Source of the DNA: CBFGRV01 sp965651265
GTDB taxonomy: Bacteria > Bacteroidota > Rhodothermia > Rhodothermales > VXPQ01
Assembly: GCA_965651265.1 (NCBI GenBank)
Contig: CBFGRV010000002.1
Span: forward strand, 75,812 to 139,811
Reading direction: 5' to 3'
DNA length: 64,000 nt
Positions 17,712 to 25,770 of the stretch are shown here, piece by piece. Each line of letters opens with the position of its first letter. Position 1 is the stretch's first letter. Both the position numbers and the translations under genes were made by a program. The notes under the pieces were generated by a model that worked only from the letters and a program-made list of their open reading frames with translations, was not told the DNA's origin and did no database searches.

Positions 17712-17936
17712 CTACTCTTCCAGCCTCGTGTCCTCCGCAAGGATTTTGGCGTCTTCGATATCGGGGTCCATTCCTTGCTTGAAGGCTCTTTCCGCGTCCA
17801 CGTAAATATCGGCGGCGCGTTGCAAGACGCGGTCTATGGCGCCGGCTGCCAACTTGGCGATCGCGCCGCCGAAAAACACCGCCTTCCCGAGCGTGTTCAG
17901 GCGCTCGAATTCGACGATCCTTTTGGATTCGCTCAT
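17712..17936 (-). CDS. Small helical protein, paralogue of its upstream neighbour
   Basis: A 74-aa protein of unknown function. The first 45 residues (FERLNTLGKAVFFGGAIAKL, then AAGAIDRVLQRAADIYVDAE) can be laid without gaps on the start of the protein encoded just upstream: both keep F-x-x-L-x-T-x-x-K, an Ala-rich helix, an (A/R)G-x-D step and a later A-x-x-D. The C-terminus is acidic. There is no signal peptide; the central helix is amphipathic to hydrophobic. Its ATG overlaps the stop of the upstream gene by 4 nt. It converges on lon with 17 nt between the stops, where a 5-bp stem (TCCTG/CAGGA) may serve both directions. Confidence 0.7.
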   Translation of the reverse strand: MSESKRIVEFERLNTLGKAVFFGGAIAKLAAGAIDRVLQRAADIYVDAERAFKQGMDPDIEDAKILAEDTRLEE

Positions 17937-18289
17937 GGGATGTTGTCGAACTCACCACCGTCGGATCCGTTAGGGGCGGAGCCGGAAGGTCCCGATGTCG
18001 ATCCCGTTGATCCCATCGTCCCTTCAGTGCTCGACGACGTATCATTTTCCGACGATCCCGCAGCCGTTTTGCCGGACCCTTCGTCGTGGCGACGGCGTCT
18101 CTCCGCGCGTCGGCTGAACGCTTTGTTCAACTCGTCTGAAACGGCGCGGCCGAACTCGTCGACGCCCCGGGCGATCGTTGAAACGGCCGCCTCCATCAGG
18201 AAGAGCACCTTGTCTTCCGTCTCCAGGTCGTCGAACTCCGATCGAACCCGACGATAGCGTTCCTTTCGCTCCTGGCCCTGCTCACTCAT
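17933..18289 (-). CDS. Small helical protein with Ser/Gly-rich tail, paralogue of downstream gene
   Basis: A 118-aa protein of unknown function. The basic start (about 1-17) is followed by a helical core (FDDLETEDKVLFLMEAAVST, IARGVDEFGRAVSDELNKAF), a second basic patch (RRAERRRRHDE) and a low-complexity tail of Ser, Gly, Thr and Pro (about 72-118) that should be disordered. The core matches the following 74-aa protein residue for residue at several positions, so the two probably arose by duplication and may form a hetero-oligomer. The pair is translationally coupled. It is divergent from rsgA. Confidence 0.72.
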   Translation of the reverse strand: MSEQGQERKERYRRVRSEFDDLETEDKVLFLMEAAVSTIARGVDEFGRAVSDELNKAFSRRAERRRRHDEGSGKTAAGSSENDTSSSTEGTMGSTGSTSGPSGSAPNGSDGGEFDNIP

Positions 18290-18409
18290 GTTGGCACCTA
18301 TCGGATCTGTGCACCTTCCGGCGCTATAATGATTTGATATCGACGACGTGTTCTGTAGACGTGACTTGCACAGGCAGGTTTCAGCCCGTAAGGCCTCTAA
18401 AGATACGGC

Positions 18410-19399
18410 ATGAGCCAGGATTCGAACCTTAATTCAACCCGTGAGAACGCCCCCTCGGACGAATTCGTTGAGGGTGTCGTCATCCGGTCAACGGGGAGCT
18501 GGTATGATGTGCGTGCCGGCGACCGAACGGTGCCGTCCAAGGTCCGCGGCAAATTTCGGCTGATGCACGATGATGCCACGAATCCCATCGCGGTCGGTGA
18601 CAGGGTGACCGTTCGGATGAACCCTGATGACACCGGGCTCATCACAGAGATTCACGATCGGAAGAATCAACTGAGCAGGCGCGCGGCCGGGCGGCGAGTA
18701 GGCCAGGAGCAGGTAATCGTCGCCAATGTCGATTTCGTCTGGATCATTCAATCCGTTCGCCTGCCCAGGCCGAACCCGGGATTCATCGATCGCGTCCTCG
18801 TCATGGCGGAGGCCCACGAAATTGAAGCCGGCATCGTGCTCAACAAGATTGATTTGATACGCACGAAGGACAAACCGTTCGTCACCGATCTTTGCGCTCT
18901 GTACGCCGACCTTGGATATCCTGTGCTTCAGACGAGTGCAAAGACGGGTGAAGGGATCGAACGGTTGCGGGACTGCCTCACGGGCCGAACCTCGGTGTTG
19001 ATGGGGCCGTCCGGGGTGGGCAAATCATCACTCCTGAATAGGATCGAGCCGGGTCTGGACCTCACGACGCGCGAAGTGAGTGAAAAAACACAAAAAGGCC
19101 GGCACACTACAACGTACGCCTCACTCTACCCTCTTTCGGATGGGGGCTTCATCGTGGACACTCCCGGTATCAGGGAGTATGGCGTGATCAACATCGAGCC
19201 ATGGGAGCTGTCGCACTTCTTCGTCGAGTTCAAGCCGCACCTGGAGAAGTGTCGCTTCCCGACTTGTACGCACGATCACGAGCCTGAATGCGGCGTCAAG
19301 GAAGCGGTCGAGAAGGGCCTCATACGCGAGGAACGGTATTCGAGCTACCTGAATATCCTCGACTCCATCAGATTGGGCGAGAAAGACGTAGGACGTTAG
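18410..19399 (+). CDS. rsgA: Small ribosomal subunit biogenesis GTPase RsgA
   Basis: A 329-aa circularly permuted GTPase that helps mature the 30S subunit. An N-terminal OB-fold (about 18-85) precedes G-motifs in permuted order: G4 NKID (145-148), G5 SAKTG (176-180), G1 GPSGVGKS (199-206) and G3 DTPG (250-253). The zinc knuckle is C281, C286, H288 and C294. The chosen ATG adds about 18 polar residues before the OB-fold compared with what I expect for the family, so a later start is possible but no internal Met supports it. A TATAAT lies upstream at 18325-18330. Confidence 0.97.
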   Translation: MSQDSNLNSTRENAPSDEFVEGVVIRSTGSWYDVRAGDRTVPSKVRGKFRLMHDDATNPIAVGDRVTVRMNPDDTGLITEIHDRKNQLSRRAAGRRVGQEQVIVANVDFVWIIQSVRLPRPNPGFIDRVLVMAEAHEIEAGIVLNKIDLIRTKDKPFVTDLCALYADLGYPVLQTSAKTGEGIERLRDCLTGRTSVLMGPSGVGKSSLLNRIEPGLDLTTREVSEKTQKGRHTTTYASLYPLSDGGFIVDTPGIREYGVINIEPWELSHFFVEFKPHLEKCRFPTCTHDHEPECGVKEAVEKGLIREERYSSYLNILDSIRLGEKDVGR

Positions 19400-19405
19400 C
19401 GCGCC

Positions 19406-21976
19406 TCAGGTCGAGCCCTTCTTCTTCCCCTTTCTACCTCCCTTCTTCTTGGCAGCCAGTAGCTCCAGCGCCTGAGGAAGCGTGACGTCTTCGGGCTTAA
19501 CGTCTCGCGGCAACGAGGCGTTCGTCTTCTGATGCTTCACGTATGGACCGTACTTGCCGCTCCATACTTCGACGGGCTCGCCCGTTTCGGGATGATCGCC
19601 GAGCGTGCGAAGCGCACCCGATCGCTTCGTCTTTTCAGACAAGAGCTCGAGGGCGCGTTCGAGATCGATCGATAACACGTCGTCATCCTCTTTGAGCGAG
19701 GCGAACGTCCGCTCGTGCTGTACGTAGGGGCCGTACTTTCCGATGTTGGCGAGGATGGGTTTCCCCGTCTCAGGATGCTCTCCGAGCGTGCGCGGGAGAC
19801 TGAGCAGACCACGCGCCGTCCGCTCATTGACATCTTCCTGGGTCATTCCCTTTGGAAGCGAAACACGACGGGGTTTTCCATCCTGCTCGTCGTCCCGTCC
19901 GAGCTGCAGGTAGGGACCGAAAGGTCCGGTCCGCAAAAGAATGTTCATCCCGGATTCCGGATCGCGCCCCACGACGCGGTCTTCGGCATTTCCGGCTTCG
20001 AGGAGCTCGCGCAGCTGCTCGGCCGTCACATCCGCGGGAGCCAGATCCTCAGGTATCGACGCCGTCACTCGCTCGCCATCCAACTTTCCTTCGACATACG
20101 GACCGAATTTGCCGACACGAACGACGAAACCATCCCACTTCGGCGATGTGATGGTCGAGACCTTGCGGGCGTCGATCTTATCGAGCCCGGCCTTCGCGCG
20201 GAGGTCTAGCCCCTCATCACCCAGAAAGAAGGACTTGAGGTAAGGCGTCGGGTCTTGCTGTCCGGTGGCGATATCATCCAGGATCTGCTCCATCTCCGCC
20301 GTGAAATTCACGTCGACGAGCTGATTGAATTGCTCCTCGAGGAGGTTGTTGGCGGCGAAGGCCGTGAAGGTGGGCACGAGCTGCGAGCCATGCTTCCGGA
20401 CGTAGCCTCGATGGATTATCGTGTCGATGATGGAGGCGTACGTGCTCGGTCGCCCGATCCCCTCCTGCTCCAGGACGCGAACCAGGGTCGCTTCCGTGTA
20501 CCGTGCGGGAGGCTTTGTTTCGTGACCGGTGGCCTCGACGCCTTTGCATGCCGGCTCATCGCCTTCTTGCAGCTCGGGCAAGGGCTGATCGCGCGACTCG
20601 AGCGCCGCATCCGGATCATCCGAGCCCTCCACATAGGCCCGGAAGAATCCGGGAAAGACGACGGTCCGGCCGGATGCACGGAATCTCGCCGCTTCGGCCC
20701 CCTCGCCGGCCTCGATGTGGGCCGTGATGAGACGCAGCCGGGCATCGGCCATCTGGCTGGCCACGGTTCGTTTCCAGATGAGGTCGTACAGCGAGCCCTC
20801 CTGTCCGGTAAGCCCCAATTCGTCGCGCGTCTTCATGTCGCGGCCGGCCGGACGGATGGCCTCGTGGGCCTCCTGGGCATTGGCGACTTTACTCTGATAC
20901 TGTTTGGGTTTCGGGCTCAAGAATTCTTTCCCGTAGCGCTCCTCCACCGCTCGACGGCTCGCTTCGATGGCTTCTTTGGAGAGCGTCGTCGAGTCGGTAC
21001 GCATGTATGTAATGAGCCCCTTCTCGTAAAGGCGCTGGGCGATCTCCATCGTCCGCCGCGCCGAAAGATTCAGCTTACGGTTCGCTTCCTGTTGGAGCGT
21101 GGACGTGATGAACGGCGCATATGGAGAACGGGTGGAAATACGATCTTCGACACCAACGACTCGCCACGTGCGCTCCGGGAGGCGCGCAGCGAGCTCGGTG
21201 GCTTCCGCCTCGGACCAGAGGAGCACATCCACGCCTGCTTTGAGATCGGACTTCAGGCGACCGGTATTGTCGTCAAAATCCTTGCCCGTCGCGAGTCGGA
21301 CGCCGCCGTAGTGCGTCATCACGGCGTCAAAGGCCGCACCGTCCTTCTCGAGATGGGCCTTCAGATCCCAATACGGGGCCGGCACAAACGCCATCCGCTC
21401 CTTTTCTCGCAGCACCAGAAGCCTTACGGTCACACTCTGAACGCGACCCGCCGAAAGTTTCGGCGCGATCTTCTTCCACAGCAGCGGGGACAGCGTGTAC
21501 CCTACCAGGCGGTCGAGGATGCGTCGCGTCTCCTGGGCGTCGACGAGATTCTTGTCGATGGTACGCGTGCGCTCCAACGCCTCTTCGATGGCTTCGCGTG
21601 TGATCTCGTGAAAGACCATTCGCCGAACCGGGATCTTGGGATTGAGCACTTCCACGAGGTGCCACCCGATAGATTCGCCCTCCCGGTCCTCGTCTGTGGC
21701 GATGTAGAGCTCGTCGGATTCTTTCAGCTTCGAGCGAAGCAGCTTCACGACCTTCTGCTTGCCGGACGGCACCACGTAAATGGGCTCGAAACCGTTGGTG
21801 ATGTTGACGCCGAGCTTCGACCAGGGCTTGTCGCGCAGTTCAGCCGGGATTTCGGACGCCGATGCCGGCAGGTCGCGAATGTGACCCATACTCGCCTCGA
21901 CCTCGAAGTCGGGCGGCAGATAATTTCGGATCGTTCTGGCCTTAGTCGGGGACTCTACAACGACCAGTCGCTTCAT
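19406..21976 (-). CDS. topA: DNA topoisomerase I
   Basis: A type IA topoisomerase of 856 aa that relaxes negative supercoils. The N-terminal TOPRIM domain begins at once (MKRLVVVESPTKARTI), with the acidic DEDREGE motif near residue 100, and the active-site tyrosine is Y324 in LITYMRTDST. The C-terminus has no Cys4 zinc ribbons. Instead it has about four repeats with a GxYGPYVxH or GPFGPYLQ core (about 620-830), then a lysine/glycine tail that should bind DNA. The frame is open to 22048, but the ATG at 21976 gives the family N-terminus, so I chose it. No clear Shine-Dalgarno is visible. Confidence 0.96.
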   Translation of the reverse strand: MKRLVVVESPTKARTIRNYLPPDFEVEASMGHIRDLPASASEIPAELRDKPWSKLGVNITNGFEPIYVVPSGKQKVVKLLRSKLKESDELYIATDEDREGESIGWHLVEVLNPKIPVRRMVFHEITREAIEEALERTRTIDKNLVDAQETRRILDRLVGYTLSPLLWKKIAPKLSAGRVQSVTVRLLVLREKERMAFVPAPYWDLKAHLEKDGAAFDAVMTHYGGVRLATGKDFDDNTGRLKSDLKAGVDVLLWSEAEATELAARLPERTWRVVGVEDRISTRSPYAPFITSTLQQEANRKLNLSARRTMEIAQRLYEKGLITYMRTDSTTLSKEAIEASRRAVEERYGKEFLSPKPKQYQSKVANAQEAHEAIRPAGRDMKTRDELGLTGQEGSLYDLIWKRTVASQMADARLRLITAHIEAGEGAEAARFRASGRTVVFPGFFRAYVEGSDDPDAALESRDQPLPELQEGDEPACKGVEATGHETKPPARYTEATLVRVLEQEGIGRPSTYASIIDTIIHRGYVRKHGSQLVPTFTAFAANNLLEEQFNQLVDVNFTAEMEQILDDIATGQQDPTPYLKSFFLGDEGLDLRAKAGLDKIDARKVSTITSPKWDGFVVRVGKFGPYVEGKLDGERVTASIPEDLAPADVTAEQLRELLEAGNAEDRVVGRDPESGMNILLRTGPFGPYLQLGRDDEQDGKPRRVSLPKGMTQEDVNERTARGLLSLPRTLGEHPETGKPILANIGKYGPYVQHERTFASLKEDDDVLSIDLERALELLSEKTKRSGALRTLGDHPETGEPVEVWSGKYGPYVKHQKTNASLPRDVKPEDVTLPQALELLAAKKKGGRKGKKKGST

Positions 21977-22282
21977 TAGCAGAAATGGATATTGATTTGA
22001 CGGGGCAATCTCACGCACCGCATACTGCATCGTTCCGACGACCTGCACGCGCCTGTCTCGTGCTGTCGAGATGGTGGATTGCGTATGTACGCGGAGCGGC
22101 GGCCGGAGTCATCGCAGTGACGTGGAGGTGGGGAGGCGGACGAGTCCCCGCAGAAGCTGCTTGCCCGTAACCCGGCGGTGATAGGGTGCTCCGGCGGCTT
22201 TTCGTCTTTTTCCACCCCTGTTTTGTACCTTGCTTCGACCGAAGGCAAGCCGCCATGCACCTACTCAACGGCATCCCTGGAT
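21977..22282. other. 306-bp region between topA and a small membrane gene
   Basis: It must contain the topA promoter (minus strand) and that of the downstream plus-strand gene. A T-rich stretch at about 22198-22235 (CTTTTTCC, later TGTTTTGTACC) is the best place for a plus-strand promoter, but I cannot assign hexamers. The open frames here look like chance frames. Confidence 0.4.
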
Positions 22283-22546
22283 ATGGGCAGAACGGAACTC
22301 GTCGCGGGCACCGCGTTGATCGCCGGCGTTGCAGCCGGAGTTGGAGCAGGAATCGGGCTCCTGACGGCGGCCCGAGGGGACGTCGGAGGCGCACCGGGGA
22401 TCTCCCGTGCGCTGTCGCGTCTCGGCAAATACGCGGGGGGAGGAATGCTTGCGGGCGTCGGCCTTCTGGCGGGGGCGTCGGCTCTAACGGCCTTGATTGT
22501 TTATGAAGGTTTAACGCAAGTCAACGAACTCACTCGGGCATATTAG
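22283..22546 (+). CDS. Small membrane protein with glycine zippers
   Basis: An 87-aa protein with two hydrophobic helices separated by a short polar loop. The first (about 7-30) has small residues at regular spacing, AGVAAGVGAGIG; the second (about 50-75) reads GGGMLAGVGLLAG, then a more ordinary hydrophobic stretch. Glycine zippers let membrane helices pack tightly and occur in oligomeric membrane proteins. The frame is open back to 22178, but the earlier part looks non-coding, so I chose the internal ATG; no ribosome binding site is visible. No family was recognised. It could be a real orphan gene or, less likely, a chance frame. Confidence 0.5.
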   Translation: MGRTELVAGTALIAGVAAGVGAGIGLLTAARGDVGGAPGISRALSRLGKYAGGGMLAGVGLLAGASALTALIVYEGLTQVNELTRAY

Positions 22547-22640
22547 CGTCATTACTGTTCGTTGTTGCTGCCCGCCGTCGTGAGCGCTGCAGCGCGTCGA
22601 GGCGCACCGAATCCAAGTCATTTAGAGGATTATCTGCCTT

Positions 22641-25322
22641 ATGGAAACGCAAGTACAGGAGAAAACTGCTGGAGCGACTGAAACGGTTAAGTTTGTATAC
22701 CGCTTCGGCGACGGCAAGGCTGAAGGAGACAAGTCGATGAAGGCCCTGCTCGGCGGCAAGGGTGCGAACCTTGCCGAGATGAGCTCCATCGGGCTCCCCG
22801 TACCGCCAGGGTTTACCATTACGACGGAGGCATGCCACTTTTACTCGACCAACGGACACCAGTGGCCGGAGGGCCTCGATGAGCAGGTCGAGGAAGGCAT
22901 CCGCCACCTGGAATCGGCGATGAACGCTACGCTGGGCGATCCCGAAAATCCTCTTCTAGTCTCCGTACGAAGCGGCGCCGCGGTGTCCATGCCGGGCATG
23001 ATGGATACGGTGCTGAACCTCGGCCTGAACGACCGAGTCGTGGAAGGACTTGCTCGCCGAACGGACAACTTGCGTTTCGCCTACGATGCCTATCGGCGCT
23101 TCATTGACATGTTCGGTGACGTGGTGATGGGTGTGGCTCACGATCATTTCGAGGAGGTGATCGGTACGCTAAAGGAGGAGCGAGGCGTGAAGGAAGACGT
23201 CGAGCTCACGGCCGAAGACCTTCAAACCCTCGTCGATCGGTACAAGGCGGTATATCGGAAGCACACCGGACATATGTTTCCGGAGGATCCGCGTGAACAG
23301 CTCAAGTTCGCCATCAATGCCGTTTTCAATTCCTGGGATAGCGATCGTGCGGTGAAGTACCGTCGAATAAACAAGATCACGGGTTTGCTCGGTACGGCCG
23401 TGAACGTCCAGGCCATGGTGTTCGGCAACATGGGCGAGAACAGCGGTACCGGTGTCTGCTTCACGCGCAACCCCTCCACAGGCGAACACGAGCTCTATGG
23501 CGAGTTCCTTGTCAACGCACAGGGCGAAGACGTCGTAGCCGGAATCCGTACGCCTGAAGACATTCAGCAGATGGCGGAGGAATTCCCCGAGGCGTATGCG
23601 GAGCTGCTGGAAGTCACCTCGCGGCTCGAGAAGCATTACAGAAACATGCAGGACATCGAGTTCACCATTCAGGATGGTCGACTCTTCATCCTGCAGACAC
23701 GAAACGGAAAGCGGACGGGGACGGCGGCCGTCAAGATTGCTGTGGATATGGTGAAGGAGGGCCTGGTGGATCCCGCGACGGCCGTGAAAGACCTGGTTGA
23801 GCCGCTTCACCTCGACCAGCTACTGCATCCTCAATTCGAGGATACGGATGCCTACAAGGATCGCGTCGTGGGCAAGGGCCTCCCGGCCTCGCCGGGTGCC
23901 GCGGTCGGACAGGTCGTCTTCACGGCCGACGATGCCGAAAGATGGAAGGCCGACGGCAAGCAAGTTATCCTGGTGCGCATCGAGACGAGTCCCGAGGATG
24001 TCGGTGGCATGGATGCGGCCCAGGGCATTCTGACATCCCGCGGCGGAATGACTTCCCACGCCGCCGTCGTGGCACGTGGATGGGGGAAGCCCTGTGTGGC
24101 CGGCTGCGGAGACATCGTCATCAATTACGCAAGGAAATCATTTACGAACGGTCAGGTCACCGTCAAAGAAGGTGACTGGATTTCCATCAATGGCACCACC
24201 GGTGAGGTCGTGCTGGGCAGGGAACCCCTCGTGGATCCGGAGCTCAGCGGCGAGTTCGCCGAGTTCATGGAGTGGGTCGACGCGCATCGCGACATGAAGG
24301 TGCGCACGAACGCGGACACCCCCGATGATGCGCAGAAGGCGCTGGAGTTCGGCGCTGAGGGCATCGGGCTTTGCCGTACGGAGCACATGTTCTTCGGCGG
24401 CGACCGAATCCGTGCCGTCCGCGAGATGATCCTCTCCGATTCGGTAGAGGCGCGCAAGAAAGCGCTCGCCAAGCTTTTGCCCTACCAGAAGGAGGACTTC
24501 ATCGGAATCTTCCGAGCGATGGCCGGCAAGCCGGTAACGGTTCGCCTTCTCGATCCGCCGCTCCACGAATTCCTGCCCCATGACGAGGCCGGGCAGAGAG
24601 AGATGGCCGCTACCATGGGCATCAGCATCGAGGACATCAGGGCGAAGCTCGATTCCCTCGCTGAGTTCAATCCGATGCTTGGCCATCGTGGATGCCGTCT
24701 CGGGATCACCTTCCCGGAGATTACGGAGATGCAGGCGCGGGCCATCCTCGAAGCTGCCGTCGAGCTCGAGCAAGAGGGTGTGGACGTGCTGCCGGAGATC
24801 ATGGTACCCCTCATCGGAACGGTCGAGGAATTCGCCCATCAGAAAGGCGTCATCGATGCAACCGCGAAGGCGGTCTTTCAGGAGAAAGGTGCCAGGGTGG
24901 ACTACCTGGTCGGCACGATGATCGAGGTGCCGCGGGCAGCTCTAATGGCGGACGAGATCGCCAAGGAAGCGGAGTTCTTCTCCTTCGGCACGAACGATTT
25001 GACGCAGATGACCTTCGGCTTCAGCCGGGACGATGCGGGCAAGTTCCTGCCATACTATGTGGAGAATAAGATCCTGCCCGACGATCCCTTCCAGACTCTG
25101 GATCAGGCCGGCGTCGGTCAGCTTGTAGAGATCGGCACGGAGCGAGGGCGATCTACCCGAAACGACCTCAAGATCGGAATCTGCGGCGAACACGGAGGAG
25201 ACCCATCGTCCGTAGAGTTCTGCTACAGGGTTGGGATGGACTACGTCTCCTGCTCGCCGTTCCGCGTACCCATTGCGCGCCTCGCAGCCGCTCAGGCTGC
25301 GCTCCGAAATGGCCGCGCCTGA
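22641..25322 (+). CDS. ppdK: Pyruvate, phosphate dikinase
   Basis: An 893-aa enzyme interconverting pyruvate, ATP and phosphate with PEP, AMP and pyrophosphate. The N-terminal ATP-grasp domain opens with GGKGANLAEMSSIGLPVPPG; the central swivelling domain holds the phospho-accepting H473 in GGMTSHAAV; the C-terminal PEP/pyruvate barrel ends with GICGEHGGDP, where C848 is the catalytic cysteine. Length and motifs match PPDK and not PEP synthase. With eno and PEP carboxylase in the same window it belongs to the PEP-pyruvate node. A 12-bp palindrome (GCGCTGCAGCGC, 22584-22595) lies upstream but such sites are frequent by chance. Confidence 0.97.
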   Translation: METQVQEKTAGATETVKFVYRFGDGKAEGDKSMKALLGGKGANLAEMSSIGLPVPPGFTITTEACHFYSTNGHQWPEGLDEQVEEGIRHLESAMNATLGDPENPLLVSVRSGAAVSMPGMMDTVLNLGLNDRVVEGLARRTDNLRFAYDAYRRFIDMFGDVVMGVAHDHFEEVIGTLKEERGVKEDVELTAEDLQTLVDRYKAVYRKHTGHMFPEDPREQLKFAINAVFNSWDSDRAVKYRRINKITGLLGTAVNVQAMVFGNMGENSGTGVCFTRNPSTGEHELYGEFLVNAQGEDVVAGIRTPEDIQQMAEEFPEAYAELLEVTSRLEKHYRNMQDIEFTIQDGRLFILQTRNGKRTGTAAVKIAVDMVKEGLVDPATAVKDLVEPLHLDQLLHPQFEDTDAYKDRVVGKGLPASPGAAVGQVVFTADDAERWKADGKQVILVRIETSPEDVGGMDAAQGILTSRGGMTSHAAVVARGWGKPCVAGCGDIVINYARKSFTNGQVTVKEGDWISINGTTGEVVLGREPLVDPELSGEFAEFMEWVDAHRDMKVRTNADTPDDAQKALEFGAEGIGLCRTEHMFFGGDRIRAVREMILSDSVEARKKALAKLLPYQKEDFIGIFRAMAGKPVTVRLLDPPLHEFLPHDEAGQREMAATMGISIEDIRAKLDSLAEFNPMLGHRGCRLGITFPEITEMQARAILEAAVELEQEGVDVLPEIMVPLIGTVEEFAHQKGVIDATAKAVFQEKGARVDYLVGTMIEVPRAALMADEIAKEAEFFSFGTNDLTQMTFGFSRDDAGKFLPYYVENKILPDDPFQTLDQAGVGQLVEIGTERGRSTRNDLKIGICGEHGGDPSSVEFCYRVGMDYVSCSPFRVPIARLAAAQAALRNGRA

Positions 25323-25330
25323 TGGCGCAC

Positions 25331-25642
25331 CTAGCGGACTGATTCGCGATCTCCCCGAACGGGCGGCGCGGCGGGTTGGTCAAACTCGCTGCCCCGCTCG
25401 CCGGCGGGGATGAGCCTGGGTTCCGAGTGCTCTACGAGGCGCTTTTCCAGCCGCGCCATATGCTCCTGCAGGGCCTCGCCGACCGCCTCCTGCACCAGTA
25501 GCCGGAGCTCGCTCTCGGTCAAACTCTTACCTGCCGTCCCTCTGGAATGTGTCTCTCGCCGTGTTTTAAGGTAGTCGAACCATAGCTTGATCGCGGCAAG
25601 TATGGATCCGAAGACGATTGTAGTAATCAGGACATCTTCCAT
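25331..25642 (-). CDS. Small PspB-like membrane protein
   Basis: A 103-aa protein with one N-terminal membrane helix (about 5-24), a basic stretch (KTRRETHSR), then an amphipathic segment TESELRLLVQEAVGEALQEH and MARLEKRLVEHSEPR of coiled-coil character. This order (helix, basic patch, Leu-Ser/Thr-x-x-E start of a coiled coil, RLE core) resembles phage-shock protein B, which works with PspC in envelope stress, but it is longer and no pspC is near. It lies downstream of gcdH on the same strand with 128 nt between and converges on ppdK. The assignment is by architecture only. Confidence 0.6.
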   Translation of the reverse strand: MEDVLITTIVFGSILAAIKLWFDYLKTRRETHSRGTAGKSLTESELRLLVQEAVGEALQEHMARLEKRLVEHSEPRLIPAGERGSEFDQPAAPPVRGDRESVR

Positions 25643-25770
25643 GGCCCATCCAGAGGTTCGTTGAGCACGGTTTATAATTCGGGTTTGCTACGGCGGACCT
25701 GAACGACGGTTACGGCTCGGAACGCGCAAAAGGGCCCGACGTCCTTCGAAGCGCGTCGTTCCAGCAGCCG

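Noticed and set aside
18417..18428. GGATTCGAACC at the rsgA start, reading as a tRNA 3' end on the minus strand
   Set aside because: The T-stem pairs poorly and no 5' acceptor strand is found within tRNA distance; it also codes for the rsgA N-terminus.
22584..22595. 12-bp palindrome GCGCTGCAGCGC upstream of ppdK as an operator
   Set aside because: Palindromes of this length are expected more than ten times in a window of this size by chance and nothing about its position is special.
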